The notes below the pieces were generated by a model. That model was not told where the DNA came from, did not search any database, and saw only the letters and a list, made by a program, of their open reading frames with translations. Of a DNA stretch of 64,000 nt, positions 55,014 to 63,305 are shown piece after piece. A program made the translations under genes and the position numbers. How positions within the stretch are numbered: position 1 is the stretch's first letter; each line of letters starts with the position of its first letter. This DNA comes from Roseburia sp. 1XD42-69 (lineage in GTDB: Bacteria > Bacillota > Clostridia > Lachnospirales > Lachnospiraceae): positions 44,969-108,968 of the forward strand of contig NZ_RAZG01000011.1 in the NCBI RefSeq assembly GCF_003612565.1, written 5' to 3'.

Positions 55014-56174
55014 TTAATCCACTACATCTTCCAGAGAAACTCTCTGAAAGATTTCCAGTTTCCCCCCTCTGGTTGCATTTCTGATGATTATGCCTTTTTT
55101 TTCACAGCTTTCTTTTGCTTTTTCAAACGCAAGCCGGGTTGCATATAAAGTCCCTACAACAGCAATTTTACCTTCAAGGCCTTCATCATAGCTGTCGTCA
55201 AAATGATTCTTTTCAATGTTGTTTTCTACAATAGATCCATTTTCCAAAACTTCAAGTTTGTAACCGCAGTCCACACCTAATAAGTAAATTTCTGAAAAGC
55301 CCATATATGCGGCAATCTGTATTGCATCAAATAGTACAGTCTGACCACCGTACACAACGTCCTCAATATTGTCTGAAAAAGCAAATTCTTTGCCCCTTAC
55401 AATTTTTCCATCCTTGATGTCAACACAGTTAACCACCCTGTTATAATACGTCACTTCGTCATAGATTTCCCCTGCCGCAAGGGCTCTTTCCAGCGGGACG
55501 AACCGGAGTTTTGAATCAATGTGGTTTATTTCTTTGTAGTCTATCCCGTACATCAGGTAATCTATGCAGATATAATAAGTGGGACGCCAGTCAGTTCGAG
55601 GAAAAATTTTAAATATACGATTTGCGGCAAATGTTATTTCACCTTTTAGCTTATCTAAATCTTCTGCTTTCAAACTGGGACCATTTCCAATGATAAAACA
55701 TCTTTTTCCTTTATGGATATCTTTTAGGTTTAAATGATTTAAGACAGACTTCCATTCTTTGTAAGGTTTTTTTTGGATTTCTTTTTCAAAAAAACCTTTA
55801 ACATCTAGTTCGGGATAACTGCATACCACATTATACATATAGCAATCCAAATCAGAAATTTCCGGAATGGTTTTCAACTGTTTATATATTTCAACGTAAA
55901 AAGCGCAAGTAATTAGCAGAACATATTCTTCTTGATTTACATTTTTTAAAACATTTACGTTTTTAATGTCATAGATATGATTGCAATACTCAAATTTCAT
56001 GCCATGCTTTTTTGTATCGTTATCTACAAAGAAAGCGATATGATTCTCTAAATCATTTATTTTCTTTACTTCAAAATCTGCTTCTATCAATGTGCTGCCT
56101 GCACCGAAACAAATTATTTTTTTTCCACTTAATTGTTTTATAAAATTCTCTGCATTACAGTTTTTCAAATTCAT
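55014..56174 (-). CDS. DUF115/Maf-like putative transferase, second copy
   Basis: Same architecture as the 48178 protein: N-terminal module (GKKIICFGAGSTLIEADFE), then KRCFIIGNGPSLKAEDLDKLKGEITFAANRIFKIFPRTDWRPTYYICID and IYLLGVDCGY, and the ending IIIRNATRGGKLEIFQRVSLEDVV. Likely a transferase for one of the CMP-activated acids made downstream. Two Maf-like copies in one operon fit two different acids or acceptors. Confidence 0.8.
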   Translation of the reverse strand: MNLKNCNAENFIKQLSGKKIICFGAGSTLIEADFEVKKINDLENHIAFFVDNDTKKHGMKFEYCNHIYDIKNVNVLKNVNQEEYVLLITCAFYVEIYKQLKTIPEISDLDCYMYNVVCSYPELDVKGFFEKEIQKKPYKEWKSVLNHLNLKDIHKGKRCFIIGNGPSLKAEDLDKLKGEITFAANRIFKIFPRTDWRPTYYICIDYLMYGIDYKEINHIDSKLRFVPLERALAAGEIYDEVTYYNRVVNCVDIKDGKIVRGKEFAFSDNIEDVVYGGQTVLFDAIQIAAYMGFSEIYLLGVDCGYKLEVLENGSIVENNIEKNHFDDSYDEGLEGKIAVVGTLYATRLAFEKAKESCEKKGIIIRNATRGGKLEIFQRVSLEDVVD

Positions 56175-56186
56175 TTACTTTGTCTC

Positions 56187-57032
56187 CTAAAAATCAAAAC
56201 TTGACGCCGGTATATGCGTCTCCCTGTCTTCCTCCGGGGGCGGGGTCATGTAATCCCTGCCGTACAAAGTCACCAGCAGTTCATTTTCTTTCTGGGGAAC
56301 ATTTATCTCTTCTCCCTCAAACAGCATCCGCTTGGTGTTTATATAAAACTCCCGTTTAAATCCCGGTTCTCCTTTCACCCAGCAGTCCGGGAAAGACAGA
56401 CAGGTCACATATTTTGATTTCCTCTCATCATATTTTTTAGAAAGAAAATCAAGCATGTCAAATGCCCTGTCTACCGGAATCCGGTTCAGACACCAAAACC
56501 ACAGCCTTTTAAGCCAGCTTCCACCGCACACTTTTCCTGCCTCCGAATACATAACCTTTCTACAGCAGAGCCGCAGGAAATTGTAAAACTTCTTTTCCAG
56601 GTACTTTTCAGGAATTCCATCCATAGGAAATATTTCCACATATACACCCCGGCGCATTTTCATATGCTCCTGTCCATAACGGATAAAAGAAGTCCCGTTT
56701 TTTAAAACCTTTGCGTATCCCCACCGGTACTCCGGGTCGGTTTCATTGTTTTGAAAAAAGTATTTCTCTGTATTCAATTCTTTTTTACAAGCCCTGCAGA
56801 ACCTGCGGTATTCACTCCGCACCATGGCAATATCTACATCATCATCCCATGGGATAAATCCCTTATGCCGCACCGTGCCAAGAAGGGTCCCGCCCTCCAC
56901 GGAATAAGATATATTGTATTTCAGACAAATCCTGTCAACTTCTTTTAATAGTTCCAACTGAATGAGCTGCATTCTGCGCAGTTCTTCCGGTGTCATTTCA
57001 CGGACCGTATATTTTTGCGTATTCTTAGACAT
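56187..57032 (-). CDS. LicD-family phosphotransferase
   Basis: LicD domain with GGTLLGTVRHKGFIPWDDDVDIAMVRSEYRRF at about 48-79, holding the metal-binding Asp cluster, then GYAKVLKNGTSFI and MRRGVYVEIFPMDGIPE. LicD enzymes transfer phosphocholine or similar groups from CDP or CMP carriers to glycans. A phosphonate pathway in the same window offers a possible CMP-phosphonate donor. First gene of the 22-kb leftward operon; its leader contains the left recombination site. Confidence 0.9.
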   Translation of the reverse strand: MSKNTQKYTVREMTPEELRRMQLIQLELLKEVDRICLKYNISYSVEGGTLLGTVRHKGFIPWDDDVDIAMVRSEYRRFCRACKKELNTEKYFFQNNETDPEYRWGYAKVLKNGTSFIRYGQEHMKMRRGVYVEIFPMDGIPEKYLEKKFYNFLRLCCRKVMYSEAGKVCGGSWLKRLWFWCLNRIPVDRAFDMLDFLSKKYDERKSKYVTCLSFPDCWVKGEPGFKREFYINTKRMLFEGEEINVPQKENELLVTLYGRDYMTPPPEEDRETHIPASSFDF

Positions 57033-57054
57033 ATCTCTTCCCTAATTCATATAT

Positions 57055-57082
57055 TTTTCGCAGAATGGCTTAATCTGCGAAA
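57055..57082 (-). repeat. Left recombination site (28 bp, inverted relative to right site)
   Basis: Read on the minus strand, arms TTTCGCAGA and TCTGCGAAA flank the spacer TTAAGCCAT. 26 of 28 positions match the site at 60157-60184. Two inverted arms around a short asymmetric spacer is the form of a tyrosine-recombinase core site. It is 23 bp upstream of the licD start codon, in its leader. Confidence 0.75.
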
Positions 57083-57113
57083 TTTTACGTTATTGTTCTC
57101 TTACTCTTTTTAC

Positions 57114-57142
57114 ATCATAATCCATATACCGACTTTTATCAA
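57114..57142 (-). promoter_or_regulatory. Outward promoter driving the licD operon
   Basis: Minus-strand TTGATA (57137-57142) and TATGAT (57114-57119), exact 17-bp spacer. It is inside the putative invertible segment and reads across the left site into licD. No terminator is visible between it and licD. Confidence 0.7.
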
Positions 57143-57267
57143 GCCATTTTTCTTAATGATGTGTTGAAAAAATAGTCCACTTACAATGATTTCATTATAT
57201 TTATCGTACAAAATGCTATTTTTCTTAAGACATTCCGTCATTTTAAAACAAGACTGCAGATACACAT

Positions 57268-58956
57268 TTATCCAATCAATACAGTTTTTCCCTCAAAAGC
57301 AAATCCATATTTTTTTATTTTCTCTGATGGGATTCCTTTTCTTTTAAGAACAGCATCATATTGTTTGTCTTCTATCTGCCTTAAAGCGGCTTCCACCGTT
57401 TCCTCAAGGCTTTTTTCTTTCCTGGGGTTATGCACCTTGAACTCTAAAATATACGCATTGTCTTCTTCTCTTTGCGGCTCTAACATCACATCGTACCGCC
57501 CAAATCCGCTTTCACGGTTAGAGGTAATTGTATATCGGTTTCCTAAATCCACCATAAGCCCCAGGACAAATCCATGATAAAAACGCTCCGGCTGAGACTT
57601 TGCGGAAGGCCTCTTCCCTGTGTCAAAATTGCTGAACGTCTCAAAAGCAACCTGATTCATATATTCATTCATGGCGTCTATATCCTCTGAAAGCAAGGAT
57701 TTAATAAAGTCGTTATAGGACGGGGTATAATTTTTAAACCATCCCTCTATCATGTCCTCAAACATATATTTCACTTCATTGTTGGTAAGCTTTAACTTAT
57801 ATTCACTTTTTACCCTGTCCGCATCCATGTTGCGTTCTTCAACTTTTAAGTAACCGCTGGCAAGTAAAAGGCTCCAAATGGCATATTCGTTGTAGTCAAG
57901 CTGGTTAAATACAATCTGCTCATCTATCTTCGTACACAGGGCTTCTCCTCTCAGCAGGCTCTCCATAGTAATTTTTACATCTTTGCTTCCCTCTCGGATT
58001 AATTTTCCTGCAAGGCTGTTGGAACTGGTGTTGGCCCAGTAGGTATCAAACATTCTTTTGTCCAGATAATTGATAACAGACCAGGGGTTGTAGATATCCG
58101 GCTGGTTCCCGAATATAAAACCGTCATACCAGAATTTTACTTTCTCTTTATCTTCTGAAAGTCCCATAGTGTCCATAGCATCAAATACTTCCTGTTCTGT
58201 GAATCCGAAAGACGCAGCATATTCACTAGAAGTAGTTGTAACAACATTCAGATTGTTTAAATCAGAAAACATGGATTCCCTGCTTACTCTGGTAATGCCC
58301 GTCATTAATCCCCTCTCTATATATGGATTTGTCTTAAATGTGGAATGAAACAGGTTTCTGGTAAAGGAAACCAGTTCTTCCCAAAAACCGTACACATACG
58401 CCTCCTGCATGGGGGTATCATATTCATCTAAAAGGATGATTACTTTTTTTCCATAATAGCGGAAAAGATAGCCGGCCAAACGGTGCAGGGCTATTGCCGC
58501 CTCTGTTTCCCGGATATCCCCCCGTTCTACCCGCTCAAAAAAGCTGCATTCGCTGTCAGTCAATTTCTCTTTATCTTTTATCTTACCAAACCGGATATAC
58601 AACTCCGACAGCATCTGGCAGATTCTTTCATATGCTTTTTGGTATGTGTTTTCTTTGACTCCTGCAAAAGAAAGGCTGATGACCGGATATGTCCCCTGGA
58701 GATTTCGGTATTCCTCTTTTTCCCAGATGGAAAGCCCCTCAAATAAATCAGAACGCCCCGCATAATCTAAGGAAAAAAACTGTTCCGTCATACTCATGTT
58801 CAGGGTTTTTCCAAACCTTCTGGGTCGGGTAATCAAGGTCACTTGTGCTCCATTTTCCCACCACTCACGGATAAAATCCGTTTTGTCTATATAAAAATAA
58901 TTCTTTTCCCGAATCATGGAAAAATCCTGATAACCAATGCCAATTGTTTGTTTCAT
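57268..58956 (-). CDS. AAA-ATPase-like protein with C-terminal PD-(D/E)XK nuclease domain
   Basis: 562 residues. Start: IGIGYQDFSMIREKNYFYIDKTDFIREW, then a Walker A-type ITRPRRFGKTLNMSM (42-56) and Walker B-type KVIILLDEYDTPMQEAY. Toward the C-terminus RYDVMLEPQREEDNAYILEFKVHNPRK has a D...ExK nuclease signature. This family (AAA-ATPase_like plus PDDEXK_9) is multi-copy in Lachnospiraceae and Bacteroidetes; function is not well established. Here it is divergent from the recombinase within the invertible segment. It might assist recombination or be a passenger. Confidence 0.85.
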   Translation of the reverse strand: MKQTIGIGYQDFSMIREKNYFYIDKTDFIREWWENGAQVTLITRPRRFGKTLNMSMTEQFFSLDYAGRSDLFEGLSIWEKEEYRNLQGTYPVISLSFAGVKENTYQKAYERICQMLSELYIRFGKIKDKEKLTDSECSFFERVERGDIRETEAAIALHRLAGYLFRYYGKKVIILLDEYDTPMQEAYVYGFWEELVSFTRNLFHSTFKTNPYIERGLMTGITRVSRESMFSDLNNLNVVTTTSSEYAASFGFTEQEVFDAMDTMGLSEDKEKVKFWYDGFIFGNQPDIYNPWSVINYLDKRMFDTYWANTSSNSLAGKLIREGSKDVKITMESLLRGEALCTKIDEQIVFNQLDYNEYAIWSLLLASGYLKVEERNMDADRVKSEYKLKLTNNEVKYMFEDMIEGWFKNYTPSYNDFIKSLLSEDIDAMNEYMNQVAFETFSNFDTGKRPSAKSQPERFYHGFVLGLMVDLGNRYTITSNRESGFGRYDVMLEPQREEDNAYILEFKVHNPRKEKSLEETVEAALRQIEDKQYDAVLKRKGIPSEKIKKYGFAFEGKTVLIG

Positions 58957-59008
58957 CCATTTCCCCCTGCCTTCCTCATTATGAATACCAACAGATATAA
59001 CTGCCTGT

Positions 59009-59038
59009 ATTATATCATCTCTTTACATATATGTAAAG
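59009..59038 (-). promoter_or_regulatory. ATPase promoter overlapped by an 18-bp palindrome
   Basis: Minus-strand TTTACA (59032-59037) and TATAAT (59009-59014), 17-bp spacer. The perfect palindrome CTTTACATATATGTAAAG covers 59021-59038 and includes the -35, so it looks like a repressor operator. It lies between the divergent ATPase and recombinase genes. The rest of 58957-59147 shows only weak promoter-like sequence for the recombinase. Confidence 0.6.
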
Positions 59039-59147
59039 TTTATTATCCTTCTTCCTTATCCATGGGCTTTCAAGGGATTTTAATAGAAAACTGCTTCTGC
59101 TATAAATAGTATACTATAAATCATAATTTAATACTGGAGGAAAGTGT

Positions 59148-60092
59148 ATGATAAGAGAAAAAACAAACAATTTAAACACGGTTTCAGAACAATGGCTGCA
59201 ATATGTGCTCTTTACAAGAAAATATTCTACCTATGTGAAATATCAGAATATATACAGCAAATATATTCAGCCGCAAGTCGGAGAAAAAGATATGGAGCAG
59301 ATTACAGTTTCGGACTGCACCAATCTTTTAGAAACTGCATACGGACAGTATCGGGAAAACGCTATTTCCCACAGCACTTTTAGCAGTATTAAAATCGTGC
59401 TGTTTCAAATTCTTACTTACGGAAAAAGTCCTGTTTCTGTTCCGGAGATAAAAGCAAGCCTTCCTGCTGCCAGAAAGAATTATCAGCAGATATCTGTTTT
59501 AACAAACGAAGAACAGGCAAAATTAAAGTCTTTTTTACTTTGCGGTATGGATTCCTACAAGCTGGGTGTGCTGGTATGCCTGTACACAGGTTTAAGGCTT
59601 GGAGAAATCTGCGCATTAAAAACGGAGTCCATCGACCTTTCCAGGAAATGTATTTATGTAAATCAAACGGTACAAAGGATAAAGTCGGAAGATAAAGTTG
59701 GAAAAACTCAGTTAATGATTTCAGAACCAAAAACCGCATCCTCAAGACGGGAAATTCCACTGTGTGATTTGCTTCTTAAGCTGCTTATGGAAAATAAACC
59801 CAAAACTGAATACTTGCTGGGCGATAAACCTACAGAACCAAGGACGTATCAATACAGACTGAACCAATATTTTTCCGCTTTATCTATCAAAGGGAAACAT
59901 TTTCATTCCCTCCGCCACACCTTTGCCACGAATTGTATTGAGAGTGGTATGGATCCAAAATGTTTAAGCGAAATCCTTGGCCATGCGGATGTCAATACCA
60001 CATTAAACAGATATGTACATCCATCTTTTAATTCAAAAATTCGTCAGATAAATATTTTTGCTGATAGTTATGGTCAAATGGACTCATTTTGA
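59148..60092 (+). CDS. Tyrosine recombinase (phage integrase family)
   Basis: N-terminal SAM-like core-binding domain (SEQWLQYVLFTRKYSTYVKYQNIYSKYI). The catalytic domain has all expected residues: R150 (LYTGLRLGEICAL), K195 (EPKTASSRREIPL), H253-R256 (HFHSLRHTFATN), H279 (ILGHADVNTT) and Y289 (LNRYVHP). 314 residues suits an invertase or small integrase. TGGAGGA precedes the start. Inverted core-like sites flank it, so a DNA inversion role is likely; an integrase role for a larger element cannot be ruled out. Confidence 0.93.
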   Translation: MIREKTNNLNTVSEQWLQYVLFTRKYSTYVKYQNIYSKYIQPQVGEKDMEQITVSDCTNLLETAYGQYRENAISHSTFSSIKIVLFQILTYGKSPVSVPEIKASLPAARKNYQQISVLTNEEQAKLKSFLLCGMDSYKLGVLVCLYTGLRLGEICALKTESIDLSRKCIYVNQTVQRIKSEDKVGKTQLMISEPKTASSRREIPLCDLLLKLLMENKPKTEYLLGDKPTEPRTYQYRLNQYFSALSIKGKHFHSLRHTFATNCIESGMDPKCLSEILGHADVNTTLNRYVHPSFNSKIRQINIFADSYGQMDSF

Positions 60093-60110
60093 TGTCAAAG
60101 AAGAATCCAA

Positions 60111-60150
60111 CAGGAATCATGGTTTCTAATACCTTGATTCCTGCATTTTT
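60111..60150 (+). terminator. Terminator after the recombinase gene
   Basis: A 9-bp stem (CAGGAATCA, 60111-60119, with TGATTCCTG, 60135-60143) followed by CATTTTT. It would keep recombinase transcription from entering the plus-strand operon. Confidence 0.75.
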
Positions 60151-60156
60151 CCTTAT

Positions 60157-60184
60157 TTTCGCAGATTAAGCCAGTCTGTGAAAA
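60157..60184 (+). repeat. Right recombination site (28 bp)
   Basis: Plus-strand arms TTTCGCAGA and TCTGTGAAA around TTAAGCCAG. It is extended here into a 15-bp imperfect palindrome by flanking CCTTAT and ATAAGG. It lies in the leader of the 60220 gene, as the left site lies in the licD leader. Confidence 0.75.
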
Positions 60185-60219
60185 TAAGGTAATCTATTAA
60201 TAATGGAGGTAACTGCGAA

Positions 60220-62118
60220 ATGAAATTTTTAAACTGCAGTGAATGTAAAGAACTGTTCGCAGACAAAGAAATATATGTATTTGGAGCAGGCGTGGACGGT
60301 GAAAAATTGCACAATAAATTGGCAGATACCATATCCATTGGCGCATTTATAGATAATAAAAGATACGGCGATGGAAACAGCCTTTGTGGAAAAGAGATTA
60401 TAAGTCTGGAAGAGTTCCAGAAGCGAAGGACAAATAACCAGCCTATTATAGTGGCCGCATACAGGTTTATGATGGATATCTCTAATCAGCTGATAAAAGA
60501 AGGTTTTATCCCGGACAAGGATTTTTTTATTTGGGATGATATGTGTATCCACCACAGAGATAAGATAACAGACAGATATATTACTTTCATGTCAGATATC
60601 TGGAAAGATAAGAAAAAGGAATTAACAGACAGAATTATCCTTGTTCCTTTTGACAGCAGGCATGACCAGAATTCTGTACAATATGCATACTGTTCCAATT
60701 ATCTTGCAGAAAAATACGACGCTTCTATTTACGGATACTGCAGGTATGGTGCCTCCGTAAAAAATGCATCGGAAGTAGTTCTGGATATCTATAAGGCTTT
60801 TAATGTTGTAGGACTGGTAGACAGCTCTCTAACCGAAGAGCTGCAGAAGGAATCCGATGCGATTTTTGAAAATGTCTGGGATGGTCTGTATACCTGGAAG
60901 GACTGGAAGAATATAACCATTTATGGGATTTGTTTTGGAACCACATTTATCCGGGATTTCCTCCGGGAAAACGTACCGGATTATAATTTGCGTTCAGAAC
61001 GGATGCGTGTCTTTGTGAAAGCAACGGTAGATACCATTGTTTTCTGGTATCACTATATACAGGATCATGATATAAAAACCGTTCTGATGGCAGATGCTGT
61101 CTGCTGGGAAGGCTATATCAGGGACATCGCTATTACAAAGGGAATTCCCGTATATGCTGTGGAATATATCATGGAAAAAGCTTGTTTCGATTTTCATGGT
61201 CATACGGATGCATGTCTGCATTATAAAGACATGTGGCAGGAATTAACCCCTGAAGAACAGGAATACGGCCTGAAATGGGCCAAAGAACATATCAATCAAC
61301 ACATTAACGGCAGTGTGGATGAAGTTGATCCCAGCGGCATATACATTTTTAGTTTTGCGGAAGAGTTTAAGAAAGAAAACGTGTTACATTCAGATGATAA
61401 GATTAAAATCATAATCTGCCCCCATATATTTGAAGAAGACTCTTACTGGTGCGGAGAGCAGATATTTGACAACAGTTATATGGAATGGCTGTGTCATCTG
61501 GGGGAATTGTCAGAAAAAACTCCGAATTACCACTGGTATTTAAAAATGCATCCCTATGTGCGCCGAAGGGACTTAATGATATTAGAAAGTTATGTAAAGC
61601 GTTATCCCAAAATACAGATGCTGCCGCTGCATGTTTCTCCACTTCAATTAAAGAAAGAAGGAGCCGCTTATGCCCTTACTGTCTGCGGGACCATTGGACA
61701 TGAATATCCTGCCATCGGAATAGAGGTTATTAATGCAGGAATAAATCCCCAATCTGCTTTCGATTTCACATGGAATCCAAAAACCAAAGAAGAATATGAT
61801 GACCTGATTATGAATCTGGAAACCTTAAAGCCCAAAGGTAACATAGAACAATTATACCAGTTCTACAGTATGCATTACCTGTTTTATGACAGAGAATATA
61901 TTCCTTACCGGACAATGTTTTATAAAAATCCTCTTCTGCCCATGTGTAAAGAAGAACTTGAAGTATATGGAAAAGAGTTGGGAACCTGGAAATATGAGGA
62001 ATATATGAAAGAATGGACAATTCAGAAACATGAGAAACTTTGGAATGAAATGGGCGGTATATTTAAAAAGATGGACGACTGGCGGCCAGATGTGTTTTAT
62101 AAACGTAAAGTATTTTAA
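60220..62118 (+). CDS. Large glycan biosynthesis protein, Rossmann module plus capsule-transferase-like domain
   Basis: Residues 1-110: KEIYVFGAGVDGEKLHNKLADTISIGAFIDNKRYG, the same kind of N-terminal module as in the DUF115 and FkbM proteins. The remaining 500 residues have a GT-B-like, CDP-glycerol- or Kdo-transferase-like layout (IILVPFDSRHDQNSVQYAYC, KIIICPHIFEEDSYWCGEQIF, HWYLKMHPYVRRRDL, and ALTVCGTIGHEYPAIGIEVINAG near 490). The last motif resembles capsule (KpsS/KpsC-like) transferases. Donor unknown. GGAGG lies before the start. No promoter is visible between the right site and the gene. Confidence 0.7.
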   Translation: MKFLNCSECKELFADKEIYVFGAGVDGEKLHNKLADTISIGAFIDNKRYGDGNSLCGKEIISLEEFQKRRTNNQPIIVAAYRFMMDISNQLIKEGFIPDKDFFIWDDMCIHHRDKITDRYITFMSDIWKDKKKELTDRIILVPFDSRHDQNSVQYAYCSNYLAEKYDASIYGYCRYGASVKNASEVVLDIYKAFNVVGLVDSSLTEELQKESDAIFENVWDGLYTWKDWKNITIYGICFGTTFIRDFLRENVPDYNLRSERMRVFVKATVDTIVFWYHYIQDHDIKTVLMADAVCWEGYIRDIAITKGIPVYAVEYIMEKACFDFHGHTDACLHYKDMWQELTPEEQEYGLKWAKEHINQHINGSVDEVDPSGIYIFSFAEEFKKENVLHSDDKIKIIICPHIFEEDSYWCGEQIFDNSYMEWLCHLGELSEKTPNYHWYLKMHPYVRRRDLMILESYVKRYPKIQMLPLHVSPLQLKKEGAAYALTVCGTIGHEYPAIGIEVINAGINPQSAFDFTWNPKTKEEYDDLIMNLETLKPKGNIEQLYQFYSMHYLFYDREYIPYRTMFYKNPLLPMCKEELEVYGKELGTWKYEEYMKEWTIQKHEKLWNEMGGIFKKMDDWRPDVFYKRKVF

Positions 62119-62135
62119 ATTCTAGGAGGAAGAAT

Positions 62136-63284
62136 ATGAAATATTGTAAAAAGTGCTTACAGCCCGATACAAGACCGGGAATTTTATTTGATAAGGACGG
62201 GGTATGTTTTGCATGTAAATATGAAGAAAGTAAAAAGAACATTGACTGGCCGGCAAGAGAACAGGAACTGCAGCAAATAGCAGAATGGGCAAAACAGGAA
62301 CGCCGGAAACGGCAGATTTCCTACGACTGTGTAATTGGAGTCAGCGGAGGCAAGGACAGTACTTTTCAGGCAGTGTATGCAAAAGAACGGTTAGGCTTGC
62401 ACCCCCTGCTGGTAAATTGTGCGCCTGATGAAATTACAGAAACGGGCAAAGCAAATATTGACAATTTAAACCGTCTTGGTTTTGATATTATATCCATACA
62501 TAACAATCCTAATATTGCAAAACAGCTTGCAAAAAAATGTTTTCTGGAAAAGGGCAACATGGTGATAGCCTCTGAATATTGTCTCTGGGCTTCTGCTTAT
62601 ATTATGGCAGACAAGTTCAATATACCCTTAATCATCCAGGGAGAAAATGCTGCTTTGACACTGGGAACTGCCGGAATTCAGGAAACAACCGGAAATGCAT
62701 ACAGTGTAGTGCAGCTTGATACTTTAAGCGGCGGGGACGCAGAAGCACTAATCCGGGGTGAAAACAATATTGATATAGACGATGTATATTTCTATCGTAT
62801 GCCCAATATTGAATCCATGAAAGAAAAAGGGATAAAAGCTGTCTTTTTACAGTATTATGCCAAAGAATGGTCACAGGTATACAATGCTGATTTTTCTGTG
62901 GCCAGAGGTTTAATGGGACGGACATCAGAGGATTTACACGATATAGGACGGTATCGCAGATATTCAGCATTAGATACCGATTTAGTGGTAGTCAATCAGA
63001 TGATTAAGTATTTAAAATTTGGTTTTGGCTTTGCCACAGATGAAGCATGCTACGATATCCGGGAAGGCAGGCTTACAAGGGAGCAGGCAATTTGGAACGT
63101 AACGGAATATGACGGCAAATGCGGTGAAAAGTATATTAAAAAAACCTGCGAATATCTCTCTTTAACAGAAGAAGAATTTTGGCAGGTAGTGGACAGATAT
63201 GTAAACCGCAAACTGTTTGAAAAAAATGCCGATGGGAAATGGATTCCAAAATTTAAAGTAGGCGAAGATTTTGATGAAGGTTAA
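62136..63284 (+). CDS. N-acetyl sugar amidotransferase (PseA/WbpG family)
   Basis: N-terminal zinc-like cysteines (C4, C7, C24, C27 in MKYCKKCLQPDTRPGI and CFACKYEE) and the PP-loop ATPase VSGGKDSTFQAVYAK (70-75). ENAALTLG and the ending DEACYDIREGRLTREQAIW are family-typical. Such enzymes use ammonia to make acetamidino groups on pseudaminic, legionaminic or related sugars. A glutaminase (HisH-like) and HisF-like partner are usually adjacent; none is seen before the window end. AGGAGGA before the start. Confidence 0.9.
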   Translation: MKYCKKCLQPDTRPGILFDKDGVCFACKYEESKKNIDWPAREQELQQIAEWAKQERRKRQISYDCVIGVSGGKDSTFQAVYAKERLGLHPLLVNCAPDEITETGKANIDNLNRLGFDIISIHNNPNIAKQLAKKCFLEKGNMVIASEYCLWASAYIMADKFNIPLIIQGENAALTLGTAGIQETTGNAYSVVQLDTLSGGDAEALIRGENNIDIDDVYFYRMPNIESMKEKGIKAVFLQYYAKEWSQVYNADFSVARGLMGRTSEDLHDIGRYRRYSALDTDLVVVNQMIKYLKFGFGFATDEACYDIREGRLTREQAIWNVTEYDGKCGEKYIKKTCEYLSLTEEEFWQVVDRYVNRKLFEKNADGKWIPKFKVGEDFDEG

Positions 63285-63305
63285 GGGATAGCAGGGAAAA
63301 TAAAG

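Larger units (their letters stand above)
57083..60156. mobile_element. Putative 3.1-kb invertible segment
   Basis: Bounded by inverted 28-bp sites and containing a tyrosine recombinase gene, an AAA-ATPase/nuclease gene, an outward promoter at the left end and a terminator at the right end. Inverted rather than direct orientation predicts inversion rather than excision. Confidence 0.6.

Noticed and set aside
57055..60184. Reading the two 28-bp sites as attL/attR of an integrated island
   Set aside because: Integration leaves direct repeats; these are inverted and sit in the leaders of two operons. A reading as simple terminators is weaker because the spacer is conserved as well as the arms and no T tract follows.
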